From the NCBI GenBank assembly GCA_018398585.1, contig JAGTTD010000011.1, positions 17,537,346 to 17,601,345 of the forward strand: a stretch of 64,000 bases of DNA, given 5' to 3'. The notes beneath the pieces are model-generated. The model had not been told where the DNA came from. It did not search any database and saw nothing but the letters and a program-made list of their open reading frames with translations. The stretch comes from Simmondsia chinensis (taxonomy: Eukaryota > Streptophyta > Magnoliopsida > Caryophyllales > Simmondsiaceae). The translations under genes and the position numbers were made by a program. Below, piece after piece: positions 47,371 through 59,370 of this stretch; positions within the stretch are counted from its first letter, which is position 1; every line of letters starts with the position of its first letter.

Positions 47371-49624
47371 TAATGGGATCCATTTACTGCAATCACACAT
47401 TAAATGGATCATGATGGGAAACATACCTCATCCGCAAGCCAAATGAAAATTGCAATTTGGAAACATTTCCATACTGATTATCAAAAAGCGTAGTGTTATT
47501 GCACACTCACTTCTTAACCTCTGCATGGAAACTTTTGTAAAAATCTTCAAACTCTTTTTATTGTTCTTTGGAGGGAGGTTGGAATGGATCTAAGGGCAGA
47601 ATCGGTTCTGGTAGAGAAGCCATCTTCATTGGCCGTTTGCTCTTACCCTTAGCAGTCCATTCATCACCTTTGTATTTGGGGTTTGGCTTGGGGTGCCTCC
47701 TCTGGTATCCCAATTCCCATAGTGTCTTGGACAATGTCACCAAGCTAGCATCGTCGTGCAAATGTTTTGACACTGGTTGCTTGAAGACATTTTCCTCATC
47801 CCTAGGTTGGCAGAACAAATATCAAAGTGAATAAACTTCAACATGCATGAAAACATACTCACTAAATTGGGACAATAACAAAGATCTGTAGTGTCTTACA
47901 CAGTATGTGAAGTAGCAATAATAATTGCTTGTTGTGGAGTTTCAACAAGGGATGGAGGAGATAAAGGAGATGGAGAATGATGAGGAGTTGTAACATGCGG
48001 CAATCGGTATGAAAGCTCCAGAATCTTAGCCTCATGAGCTTCAAACCTTTGTTCATATGCTTACAACAGATCCTTTTATGCTTGAATGGTGCTCTCATTT
48101 AACTGGATCTGTTGCTGTTGTTCTTCAAGTCTGCTTTTAAATTGCAAGTTTATTTGCCACATGCTTTCCATTTCTTTTTCTATCGCTTCAAGTCTCTCAA
48201 TAACCTACCATATGTCCTTCAAGTCGTCATAAAACTGAATTTAACTAATATGATACGTACAAGAACAAATACAATTGTATAAACACAAAACGAATTGCGA
48301 ATACCGATTGAGAGCCAAATTTGTTGACATAGTAGATGGTTCATAGTGGGAGGTGGGCTAGGGGTGTTGAGTAGCCAACGGTTCTGGATCAAAGTTTGGA
48401 TCTGCTGGCATTGCCCCATCATGAGTTTGAACTCCCACTTCACCATCCTCAGCAATGGGAATGCCTTGTAGATTCAGCTGACTGGCTTCCGCACTCGTCA
48501 GTCTAATCGGTTCGGCATTCAATTGCTGATCAAAGAACGATACATCATATGAACGTTAATAAAAGTACCAAATAGTAATTCTAATGCAATTGATATCAAA
48601 CGACTAATGGTAAAATAGTAACAAAATAACGTATTATTACCTGATTAAACACTGTTGACATCAGAGCGGTGTACGAACCCTTTTTGCCCATTTTCCAGTT
48701 AAGGATCCGCCCAAGAGACTGATTGCGAATCCTCATCACCCCAACCTTGGCCAGTTCTGGAATGGTTTCTATGGCAAATATGGAAACCACATCATAGAAC
48801 CTGTGGACGGAGTAGGTCTTTTCCAAACCGTGTTGCTTTTTTGCTACCAAATCCTTGAATTTTTGCACCAAGAATTTCTAGCTCAAGGATCCTCAAGCAA
48901 CATTGTTAAAAGAGTCCACGTCGTCCACGAGGGCCAAGATGTTCAGGTCAATGACTGTTCTTTTATGTTTGGCGAACAGTAGACCCTCGACAAAGTAGGT
49001 AACAGTAAGCCTAACCTGGTTCTCCATAATGGGGCAGGTACTGCATGCTTCAAGCAGCTGCTGCCTACTCATCCCCCCCTTCATGCCGTACTTGGCAATC
49101 AGCATGTTGGAACCACCGCTTACTTCTTGCACACCGGCATATTTCAAGCCGGTTATAATACAAAATTTTCGCCTCCAGACTGGCACCATCTTCCCGCCAA
49201 ACAGGAATGATAACTCCTCGGGATTTGGGTTGGCCACCTGGTGGAGAAGGACAGCGTGAATCAGACTATACGAGAAGCCGACATTAGTCTCACGCAGCTC
49301 GAGCAGATGTGCGACATTGTATTTTGAAAAAAGGGCAAGATGTAATGCAAAACACTTTTAGTTAATAAGGGATCATAAATGTGGTAGTGAAAAGTAAACA
49401 TAATTCATATGGATACCGAGTCAAACCTTGGATTCGTCCTCCTTCAAGATTTCCCTAATCTCTAATACAGCTTGAGTTGATATACCCATTTGGTTAATCT
49501 GTAGGAATTTTCAGCAACTCTTAGAAAAAATGTAATCAACCTCTACTTCTTCTCGGCTCCTCTTGCGTGTCTCCGATGCCATCTGAAACAAAAGAAAAAC
49601 AACAATCACAAAACCCAAGATTAA

Positions 49625-51180
49625 ACCCATGATACACCATTAAAACTAATCATACACCACTAATGACTTGAAACACACCTAGACAAGTTCATTTCACAGA
49701 ATTAAAACCTATCATATAAGTTCGTTTTACACCATTAAAAGCATTCATACACGATGTATGATTAATCATGCACCACTGACTTGAAACACACCTAGACAAG
49801 TTGATTTTACACCATTAAAACCTATCATACACTGTGTATAACCAATCGTACACCGCTGTTTACTTGAAAGACACTAACACAAGTTGATTTTACACTATTA
49901 AGACCTATAATACACGGTGTATGATTAATCATACATCACTAATGACTTGAAACACACCTAGACAAGTTGATTTTACACCATTAAAACCTATCATACACAG
50001 TGTATGATTAATCATACACCACTATTTACTTAAAACACACTAACACAAGTTGATTTCACCCCATTTAAACCTATCATACACGGTGTATGATTAATCATAT
50101 ACCACTAATGACTTGAAACACACCTACACAAGTTGATTTTACACCATTAAAACCAATCATACACGATGTATGATTAATCATACACCACTATTTACTTAAC
50201 ATAGGCTAGCATAAGTTGATTTTACACTATTAAAACCAATCATACACGGTGTGTGATTAAACATACACCACTATTTACTTAACACACACTAGCATAATTT
50301 GATTTTACAGCATTAAAACCTATCATACACGGTGTATGATTGATCATACACCACTATTTACTTAACACACACTAACATAAGTTGATTTTATAGCATTAAA
50401 ATCTATCATACACGGTATATGATTGATCATACACCATTGTTTACTTGAAACACACCTATACAAGTTGATTTTACACCATTAAAACCTATCATAAACGGTG
50501 TATGATTGATCACACACCACTGCTTACTTGAAACACACCTAGACAAGTTGGTGTTACACCATTAAAAGCAATCATACACGGTGTATGATTAATCATACAC
50601 CACTAATGACTTGAAACACACCTAGACAAGTTGATTTTACAGCATTAAAACATATCATACACGGTGTATGATTAATCATATACCACTAATAACTTGAAAT
50701 ATGATTAATCATATACCACTAATAACTTGAAACTAACCTAGACAAGTTGATTTACACCATTAAAACCTATTACACACGGTGTATGATTGATCATACACCA
50801 CGGTTTGCTCGAAACCCACCTAGACAAGTTGGTTTTACACCATTAAAAGCAATCATACACAATGTATGATTAATCATACACCACTAATGACTTAAAACAC
50901 ATCTAGACAAGTTGATTATACACCATTCAAACCAATCATACACCACTATTTACTTAAAACACACTAAAACAAGTTGATTTCACACCATTTAGACCAATCT
51001 TACACGGTGTAAGATTGGTTTAAGACCATTAATGACTTGAAACAACCAACAAAAAATAATATTACACCATTTAAACCAATCAAAAATGGTGTATGATTAA
51101 TCATAGATCATTAATGACTATAAATACACCAACACCATATGACAGTGATCCATTTTCAACACTCACACGCCGTGTATCAA
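49625..51180 (-). repeat. 83-bp array upstream of the Ulp1 gene (about 18 copies)
   Basis: Lies between the right MULE end and the Ulp1 ATG, mirroring the left array ahead of mudrA. At about 50675-50725 a 29-bp piece (TAATCATATACCACTAATAA core) is duplicated. Confidence 0.9.
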
Positions 51181-51218
51181 CTATCATATGCCATTTTTGC
51201 TTTACCGTCAAAATCTGC

Positions 51219-51219
<1 letters not shown>

Positions 51220-51259
<40 letters not shown>
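51220..51259. repeat. Poly(C) run, 40 nt
   Basis: The longest homopolymer in the window, followed by A-rich sequence; lies in the right MULE leader. Confidence 0.95.
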
Positions 51260-51264
<5 letters not shown>

Positions 51265-51436
51265 AAAAAATCTACACAACGTATAGGCAAATATCAATAA
51301 AAACACATTCAACCACCACACAATAAAATGCAAAAAACGTAGGTACAATGAGGAACAATAATGTAAATTGGCCACGGAATCAAATAACCATGCCAGTATA
51401 GAATCCTCACTCAAAATACACTAACCCTTACTCACA

Positions 51437-51515
51437 ACAGCAAAACCCTAAACCCCAAAAAAACCCTAAACCCCAAAAAAAAACCCTAGACCCCAAAAAA
51501 AAAAAAAACCCCAAC
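51437..51515 (-). promoter_or_regulatory. Telo-box-like cluster in the Ulp1 gene leader
   Basis: AAACCCTAAACCCC occurs with A-rich spacers three times. AAACCCTA (telo-box) elements are common in plant 5' regions. Position between the MULE end and the Ulp1 ATG fits a promoter or leader role. Confidence 0.4.
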
Positions 51516-51860
51516 AAACACCCAAGAGAAAACAAACACGCACTAACGAAATCGATGTTACCTTTTTGGAAATGATGATTAAACCCTAGATGAACAAGGA
51601 GCAGCGATGAAATGCAACGGATGGAGAGAGACGTGACAACGAGAGCAAGGATGAAGTGAGCGAAGAGAAGGTCTAATGGAAGATATGGGAACGAAGGTCA
51701 CAACGCCTTGGAAACTGGAAGGTCTTAACAGGTGGAAAGGAGAGAGAATGTATGGGAAACTGGGTCTAAGAGGAGAGAGAGAGGTGCTGCAGAGGAGTGA
51801 TGTGTTGCAAAGGAGAGAGTGATGTGTTGCAGAGGAGTGAGAGAGTGAAAACGGGAGGGA

Positions 51861-51962
51861 AATAATGGCAGGGGCAAAATTGTTAAAAAGGATCTGTTTG
51901 GGGAGATGGGGGTTGGAAAAAGATTAAATGTGGGTTTGGGGGTTTATTTGGTACGATTTCCC
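51861..51962 (-). repeat. Right terminal inverted repeat of the MULE
   Basis: Reverse complement starts GGGAAATCGTACCAAATA and carries the same inner blocks as the left end. Preceded inward by GA-rich sequence with GTGATGTGTTGCAGAGGAG repeated. Confidence 0.88.
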
Positions 51963-53342
51963 TCATTTTTTTTGTCCTTAACATAGTCACAAGGGTGCTT
52001 GAAGTAATCTATCAAGGGCTTCCTACAATCATCATGCTGACTTGGGACAGATTGTTGTGCTTTAAAGCAATCCAAGCATTCACTTGTAATCACCTTGCTT
52101 TCAATGCTAAATGATACAGTGATCTTGAGATCATGGTCTAGGACCTTGGTCTTGGTGACCATAGTTTCCTCACATTATGTCCTTGGCAATTTATACCTAG
52201 AAGCTACTTGGGCTAGATCATTTGTTGCCTTTTTCTATTCATGAGGTATATGATCAAGCTGAACACCATTAACCATAATCAATAGGCCTTACACCATTTG
52301 AGATATACTTGTCTAAGGTGTCACTCAAACATTGAAACTCTCCTTTGACTTGGAAAATCACCAGTGGAGATTCCCCTCTTACAACTATGTTAGGGACTTG
52401 CATTTCCAAAAGAGTTTGCAGGCCAACAATTGATGCCTCATACTCAGCTATATTGTTAGAATAGTTATCTACCAAGGTCAAAACCAACTTATTGATGATC
52501 CCAATAGGAGACTCAATAAGAATCCCTACTCCGGCAAGTGATTTGGTCCTTGACCCATCAAAATATAATTTCCATAGGACCATTTCATTTTCCAAGAGTT
52601 CACCTAGCTCATGGATTGCTTCAATTTAATCTTCCTCTCATTAAAGGTCTATCTAGCATATATTTAATGACATCTATTTGAGTAACCACATAGATTGTAA
52701 ATGCTAAGAAGTATTATCTTAACTTTATAGATGCGTAATACAAAGACAGACACAATTTTCCAATGGAAAAATATTTGATTTCACAATCATTTAACAATGG
52801 CTTAGGTAGAACATAGGCTGTCATACCCCTGCTCATTGTCTTGTACAAGGAGACAAACAATTGACTCATTAGAAACAAGGACATAGATCTTAATGGTTTA
52901 TGCTGGTAGAACCAACACTAGTGTGGCCTGATCAAATAATCCTTGATGGCCTCAAATGCTACTTGGTGTGGGTCCTCCCATTTGAAGTCCTTTCATACTC
53001 AAGCCTCATTGATGAAGAGAAGACTTTAGTCTTTCCTACAACATTTGAAATAAAACTTCTTAAGAAATTAACCTGCCGCAAGAAGCGTTGGAGCTTCTTT
53101 TTGCTCAAAAGCAATTTTGCATCTTGAATGGTGTTGCCTTTATTTATATCAACCTCAATCCCCCTCCGATGTACTAAGAAGCCAAGAAATTCCTAGCACA
53201 AACTCCAAAGGCACACTTCATTGGGTTCATTTTGAGGTTATGGCTCCTCATTTGAAGGAACGCATTTCTCAAATCCTCCAAGTGTTCAACTTGGGACTTC
53301 AACTTCACCATGATGTCATCTATATAGACTTCTATTTGTTCT
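51963..53342 (-). pseudogene. Gypsy RT end and dual RNase H of the split host element (probable Tat lineage)
   Basis: From 53342 on the minus strand: RT catalytic region VYIDDIM, then HLEDLRNAFLQMRSHNLKMN and CAFGV; the RT connection and first RNase H (KYFSIGKLCLSL, then DVIKYMLDRPLMRGRLK, about 52830-52630); a second RNase H with WKLYFDGSRTKSLAGVGILI, NNIAEYEASIVGLQTLLEM and GESPLVIFQVKGE (52595-52269). Two RNase H domains in a row are the mark of Tat elements. Then a linker to 51963, where the MULE interrupts; integrase continues at 24510. RT upstream of YIDD is absent, replaced by gypsy-B. Many stops. Confidence 0.8.
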
Positions 53343-55975
53343 AGCCATAGTCCATTTCTTCCCTTGTGATTTTGGTTAAGAAAAATGATGGTATATCAAG
53401 GTTATGCATAGATCACCACTAATTAAATGCCCTTACAATCAAAGACAAGTTTCCAATATCTATCAAAGATGATTTACTTGATCAACTACATAGCTCAGTT
53501 TGCTACTTCATATTAGATCTTAGACAAGGATACCATCAAACTAGAGTCAAAGAGGATGACATACACAAAACTGCTTTCCATACTCACCATAGTCATTATG
53601 AGTTTGTGGTGATTCCTTTTGGTTTAACAAATACTTCCGCAACCTTTCAAGCTCTCATGAATTCCATATTAAACCTTTCCTAAGGAAATTTGTTCTTGTA
53701 TTCTCTGATGACATTCTCATTTACAGTTCAACTTTTCCTTCCCACCTTACTCATCTTCAATTGGTCTTTCAGACCATGAGACAACATAAACTTTATGCAA
53801 AACTAACCAAATGTGCCTTTGCCCAACTTCAAATTTAATATCTTGCTTATGTCCTTTCTAGTAAGGGGGTTTCCACCGATCCTTCAAAGGTTCAAGTGAT
53901 GGAACGATGGCCAACTCCCACAACTCTGAAGTCTTTAAGAGGTTTCCTTGGTCTTACAAGTTACTATAGAATATTCATACATGGATATGGTGTCATTGCT
54001 GATTGACTCTTAAGAAAGATTTATTTGTATGGTCCTCTAAAGTTCAGGTTGCCTTCATTCGTTTGAAGAAGGCTATCTTTACTACTCCAGTCTTGAGCAT
54101 GCCCCATTTTAACAAGCTGTTCACATTGGATACTAATGCTTGTGATAATGGAGTGGGGCTGTCTTGATGCAGCTCAAGAAGCTAATTACTTACCTTACCC
54201 ATCAATTGAGTCCAAGGCATGAAGGTCTTTCTATATATGAAAAGGAGTATCTTGCTATTCTTATTGCAATTGAAAAGTGGAGCCACTACTTGGAAGGTCA
54301 TCACTTTATTATACGTACAGATCATGAATGTTCAAAGTATCTTCTGGAGCAAAATATTAATACACGCATTTAGAAGAAAGGTTTATTGAAGATGTTGGGA
54401 TTGGACCATTCTATACAATATAGAAAAGGGATAGAGAATTTAATGGCCAATGCTTTATCTCGCTGGGATGATGATTTTGCAGCTGGTATGCTTTGTGCTA
54501 TTATTGAAGTGAGACTTATATGGAAGGAAGAAGTAAGTCTGTCTTATTTAGAAGACCCCTATGCTCAATCCCTCATCACTAGTTTGTCAATTAGTACTTA
54601 TGCAATCAATGGTGCAACATTTTCAGGTAATATTTTGAAGATCAAACGGAAGGCTTATATTGGGGCTACTTTTGACTTGAGGAAACAAATACTTTATGCA
54701 TGCATTCCTTCGCATTAGGAGGTCATTCAGGCATACTTGGAACCTACAAAAGACTGAGGCAATGTTTCTATTGGAAGGGTATGAAGCGAGGTATTATTGG
54801 TCAGGCGGAAGAATGTGATGTATATCAGCATGCCAGGATTGAACATTGTCCTTATCCAGGTTCAGTACAACCCTTACCTATTCCAAAGCAAGCTTGGAGC
54901 CATATTAGCATGGACTTCATTGAAGGTTCACCTAAATCTGAGGGACAATGTATGATATGGGTGGTGGTGGATCGATTTACCGAATATGCTCATTTTTGGA
55001 TATGAAACATCCCATTGCAACAACAGAATTGGAAAAGGTTTTCCTTGACTGCATCTACAAGCTTCATAGGTTACTTCAGAGCATTGTGACAGATAGGGAC
55101 AAAATCTTCATGAATAGATTTTGGCAAAAACTTTTCAGACTTTTAGGCTCTTCCTTGGCTCTTAGTTCATCTTATCATCCCTAGTCATATGGGAAAATTG
55201 AGAGCTTAAATTAGTGTCTTGAGCACTACCTTCATTGTATGGCATTTCACCATCCTAAACAATGGAGCAAATGGCTATCCTTGGCTTAATTTTGGTATAA
55301 CACAAATTTTCATTCCTCTTGGGGCCCTTCTTTGATTTATATGCCTATGACCATCCTTTTCCTATCTTGTACAAGTAGCTTTTGTCTTCTATACCAGCTT
55401 TGGAGGATTTCCTGTAGCAGAAGCATTCAGTCACTCAACAACTCAAAGACCATCTTCCCTTAGCTCAATTAGGTATAAAAAATTTGTTAATAGACATAGA
55501 TTTGACATAAAGTTTGAGGTTAGGGATTAGGAATATCTCAGGGTGCAACCTTATCACCAAGCATCAATAGCACTCATAACGAATGTTAAGCTGTCAACCA
55601 AGTACTTTGTCATTATGAGATGTTATAGAGTGTCAGTTCAGTGGCTTACATATTAGATCTTCCTCCAATTTTTGCTATACATCCAGTTTTCATGTCACTT
55701 TATTAAAGAAGAAAGTTAGCTCTGACATTATTCCTTAAGTGCACCCTCTAACAACTTCTGTTGAAGGTCAAATGTTGGTTGAGCCCATTGCTATTCTTGC
55801 TAGGAGATTGTTTCCTAGGGGCAATCAGGTAATTACTCAAGTTCTAGTGCAATGGTCTACTTTGAGTCCAAAGGATGCATCTTGGGAAGATTATCAATTT
55901 CTCAAAAGTTAAGTTCCAATTTTGATACTTGAGGGAAAGAATTTTCTAACGGGGGAGGGAGGGGATATTTCCATG
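53343..55975 (+). pseudogene. 5'-truncated Ty3/gypsy pol (gypsy-B): RT, RNase H, integrase
   Basis: Begins inside RT (SHSPF..., LVKKNDGISRLCIDH) and continues FAI-type motifs, [20 protein letters not shown], a frame-shifted SDD region near 53705, thumb (GFLGLTSYYR-like, near 53945), RNase H (SIYEKEYLAILIAIEKWSHY, FIIRTDHE), integrase HHCC (GGHSGILGTYKRLRQCFYW, then CDVYQ), core DFIEGSPKSEGQCMIWVVVD and TDRDKIFMNRFWQ, and the C-terminal segment near 55830-55960 (VLVQWSTLSPKDASWEDYQ). It resembles gypsy-A in order and motifs, so the same broad lineage. Stops and shifts throughout. Ends in a G-rich polypurine tract (55950-55966). Confidence 0.85.
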
Positions 55976-56432
55976 ACCTTGAAAGTATAATAGTCCATTT
56001 TAAAGCAATTGTACATGTAATTGAATCAAATAGCTTGGTGGGAAAATTAGATGGCCTGTTGAGTGAGTGAGTTGTGGGATAAGTTGGATTTTTGGAAAGT
56101 ACAAGAAGGAAAAACTATTGTATAGTTTTGGGAATTGTGAATTGTACTCAAGAAATATTTTCATCCTTAAACTCTTAATTCTCCTACATTGTACATCAAC
56201 AACAAAACTATGTGATAAGACAATGAAAAACAAACTAGTATCACAAAACAAATTTGCATGTACAGATTTTAGGTTAGATGCAAACTAAAGAGAAACATAA
56301 GTGCAAAACATCTTCTTTGTAGTGCTAAAAGCAACAAAGAAAATCAAAATATGGGTTATAGAGACACCAATACATAGACGCTTTTACTTAAGTGTAGGAT
56401 AATCTTTGCTTTTAAAATATTAGGACAACACA
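55950..56432 (+). repeat. Polypurine tract and probable partial 3' LTR of gypsy-B
   Basis: GGGGGAGGGAGGGG follows the pol stop. The next bases (ATATTTCCATGACCTTG on) should be U3 of the LTR; a segment TTGTACTCAAGAAATATTTTCATCC resembles R/U5. Neither end can be fixed because the 5' LTR is missing. Confidence 0.45.
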
Positions 56433-57395
56433 TGTTGGAGAAAAAGGGTTAATGAGCAATCAAACTATATAACTCTTTTATTACAATTGAATTGATCTCG
56501 AGATTACAAGGCGATGACAAAAATGACTTAAAACAAAATAACATAAGGGAAAGAATTAACCGAAAAATTGCCGCACCGTAGATAATTTACTACCCTATGT
56601 CATTTATGCCCCCACAGAGGTACAATGGGATGAACGGCACTTTGACCTCCATTGTTAACATGGCACCCACCTCAGTAGTGTACTCCGGGAGATTGGTTGG
56701 AGCACATCCCAATCTGCTCAGTAATAGAGGAGAGAATGATTTTGAGAGAAAGAAAGAGCTATGAAGAAAAGAAGTGTTTTTCTATAAATTTCGTATATTT
56801 GCAAAAAACCTAAGGTACAATATTTATAAAGATAAAAACCTTGCACATTAAGGAAAAGATCAAGGGCTAAGAATCTGCCTCAAATAAGGAAAGTGCCATA
56901 TATGGGAGAGCCTAAAAATATGGCTTTAGTTATGGATAAAAACAATTATGAAAAGAGCAAAAATTGACACGGTCAAACGTGTACTCGAGCTTGAGCATGC
57001 AGCCTCGAGCCCCAAGACTGGCCACACAACATTACCTCGAGGCAACACCCTCGAGTTTCACTAAAGAAGAACAATTTAAGCTTGAGTCAAAGGCCTCGAG
57101 CACTACCCAAGACATGAACTCACCTCGAGTTTGTTTACAACAACTTAAACGAATACAAAGTTCGTACTAAAATAGCCCACACCATACTGCAACGTGCTAA
57201 TCAGCTAGGCGAGGCAAGGTGAGCGTTTGCGCGCGTGTGGTTCACCAAGCCCACTCTAGGCCCCACAATACTTTACTAAGTAAAATTACAAGAAGATATA
57301 TAAACTAGACTCTCCTTCTCTAGATTTTCTATACAGGATTGAGGGGTTTTCACTAGAGATCAAAATAGAAGCACACTATCCCCCAAATTCCAACA
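56433..57395 (-). repeat. 3' LTR of copia-B (963 bp)
   Basis: Minus strand starts TGTTGGAATTTGGGGG and ends TTCTCCAACA; the bases just ahead on that strand (CATGTGGGGGAT) are a polypurine tract. A minus-strand TATAAATA lies at about 56822. CTCGAG/CCTCGAG motifs recur at 56980-57130. Confidence 0.8.
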
Positions 57396-58269
57396 ATCCC
57401 CCACATGGTTCAATTTTTAGAAAGGAAGGAAGCAGGAATGTTACTGAGCAGTGAGGCCCACACTTGACGATGCTATTGTCTTTTGGACTTGAAACAGTAC
57501 CTAGCGATAAAGCATGTCCCACAATCACCCATTAGTGAACAAGGTCTTGAGCCGTGAGCAATCATTGTGAGGAGCATACCTAACCCTTTCATGTGGTTCT
57601 CGTGGTTGAGATGCACTCCACGATCAAGACATATAAGGTCCCTCAAAAATAATCTGAAACCTAGTATTCTATGAAATGCTTTAGAGAGTAAGCCCTTACA
57701 CACAACAAGAGGACTTTCTACCCCCACAATCTCGTAGGTGAGTCCATTAGGTGTGTTGCCCTGCACCACTATAAACGCTATGGACATCATTAAGAGCCAT
57801 AGGCTCATCCTCACATCATGGCAGTAGCGGTGTGTCCATCAAGTTTGCTGTCCCACACCACCACAAAGGGCTATAGATGACATTAAGCGTGTTAAGCTCA
57901 ACCTCCGTCATGGAAGATTCAGCAGATCCTAGAGCCGCACATGTAGCAAACATGGGACGGGCTTGAGTGGCTATCACATAATTCCCGGTCTCTGACATGG
58001 TTTGACTCCTTGAACATCTTGAGTAACGTCCAAGATGGGCATCCGACAAGATTAGGACCCACAAATGGGCTTTAGCCCCATTCCCTCTATTGTTTCATTT
58101 ATCAATTTCCTTACAAGGCCCTTTATTAGAGGATCCACCATATTTTCTTCATTCCTCACAAATTCGAGTGAGATCACATTGTTCGTGATCAAATTTCTCA
58201 AGATACCATGCCTGAGGCGAATATGCCTCTACTTGACATTTTAAACCTCACTTTAAGCAACTCCAATGG

Positions 58270-59370
58270 TTGCTTGTGAGTCACAGTATAACGAAAATGA
58301 AGAAGCGAGGTTTCCCCCATGATGGAATGTCTCCCAGGACACTCCTCAGCCATTTAGCTTCCAAACCTACCATATCAAGGGCAACAAATAACTCCATGGT
58401 TGATTTAACAATACAAGCCTATTCAGATGATTTCCATGAAATAGCACAATTAGCAAGCACAAATACATAGCCAATAGTAGAATGTACTGTGTCACAATCA
58501 AACACCCATTTAGAATCACAATATCCCTCTAACACAGCACGGAATCTCTTACAGCATAAACCCCAATTCATGATACCCTTAAGAAACCTTAACAACCTTT
58601 TGAAAGCATTCCCATGCTTATCACTAGGGCTGTGAGTGTAACATCTAAGACCTCTAACATCATAGACAATATTAAAGTGATACACTATCTGCTGTGTTTT
58701 TTTTCAAATGAACACTAGGGTCATATGGAGCTTTAGCTGGTATGTCATTAAAGTGACCAAACTTCCTCAATCTTTTCTGCACATAATGGGATTAACTCAA
58801 GGTCAAACCCTTAGGTATTCTAGTCATTTTGACCCCAAGTACCACATCGGCTTCACCTAGGTCCTTCTTATCAAAACATGTGCTCAAGAAAGACTTAGTA
58901 TCATTCACAATATTCACACTCGTGCCAAAGATAAGCATGTCATCAACGTATAAGCATATAATCACACTATCATCATCAACGTGCTTAGAATACAGACATG
59001 CATAACCAGTGTTCACAACAAAGCCATACATAACCAAGGTACAATCAAATTTTTGATGCCATTGTTTAGGAGCTTGTTTAAGTCGATGCAAGGATTTAAC
59101 AAGTTTACACACCTTGTGCTCCATACCGAGAGCCTCAAACCCCTCGGGCTGTTCCACATGGATTTCTTCCTCAAGATCACCATTCAAAATTGCAATTTTT
59201 ACGTCCATTTGGTGTACCACAATGTCATGTATGCCTAGAGCTATCAGGGATGTTATAGTGGCAATCTTAGTTACAGGCGTACCCTTTAGCCACCAGCCTA
59301 GCGTTGAACTTCTCTATGGACCTATCAGACCCTAGTTTTTTTTTTCCCCTAAACAGCCACTTACACCCTT
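58270..59370 (-). pseudogene. copia-B reverse transcriptase and RNase H
   Basis: The best open part (59220-58792) reads VHQMDVKIAILNGDLEEEIH (RT block with D), EQPEGFEALGMEHKVCKLVK, SLHRLKQAPKQWHQKF and the catalytic CLYVDDMLIFG, then DLGEADVVLGVKMTR. After a break, the connection domain and RNase H (ALKRLLRFLKGIMNW-like, YCDSKWVFDCDTVHSTIGYV, AISWKSSE, then TMELFVALD-like) follow to about 58270. YVDD is intact. Stops and shifts on both sides of the open part, and missing upstream domains, make it a remnant. Confidence 0.87.

Larger units (their letters stand above)
36347..49582 (-). pseudogene. DUF1985-coiled coil-Ulp1 (C48) protease gene of the MULE, ten exons
   Basis: Predicted SUMO-protease-like protein. 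Exons by splice sites: 49582-49541 (MASETRKRSREEVE), 49498-49427, 49354-48641 (DUF1985: FCIITGLKYAG), 48525-about 48303, about 48240-47895 (coiled coil), about 47803-47537, about 47465-47427, 37128 on (MDVRVYYIMQKKHVLPDNFD), then 36970-36625 and 36515-36347. The C48 site is complete: H in DHHWFLTA, D in EVFDSLYS, Q in SCPQQMG, C in SDCSMFVLKF, the last two joined across the final intron. Stops occur where TGG or CAG is expected (two near 48880, one near 48362, others near 48206-48100 and 47566), so the full protein is not made. A 10.3-kb intron (37129-47426) holds arrays and two nested elements. Confidence 0.85.
24511..51962. mobile_element. Giant Mutator-like element (MULE), 27.45 kb, mudrA plus DUF1985-Ulp1, with nested hAT and LTR elements
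   Basis: Both ends read inward GGGAAATCGTAC, and terminal inverted repeats of about 100 bp can be aligned (shared TTTAATCTTTTTCCAACCCC and ACAATTTTGCCCCT). A perfect 9-bp target duplication TCATTTTTT flanks it (24502-24510, 51963-51971). Inside are a plus-strand mudrA-type transposase gene and a minus-strand Ulp1 protease gene, convergent, as in Kaonashi-type MULEs. Removing the hAT and LTR inserts leaves about 19.7 kb. Much of that is an 83-bp palindrome-based repeat. Transposase is dead, so the copy is immobile unless helped. Confidence 0.93.

Noticed and set aside
51437..51515. Interstitial telomere
   Set aside because: Only three isolated CCCTAAA motifs with A-rich spacers, not a TTTAGGG tract.
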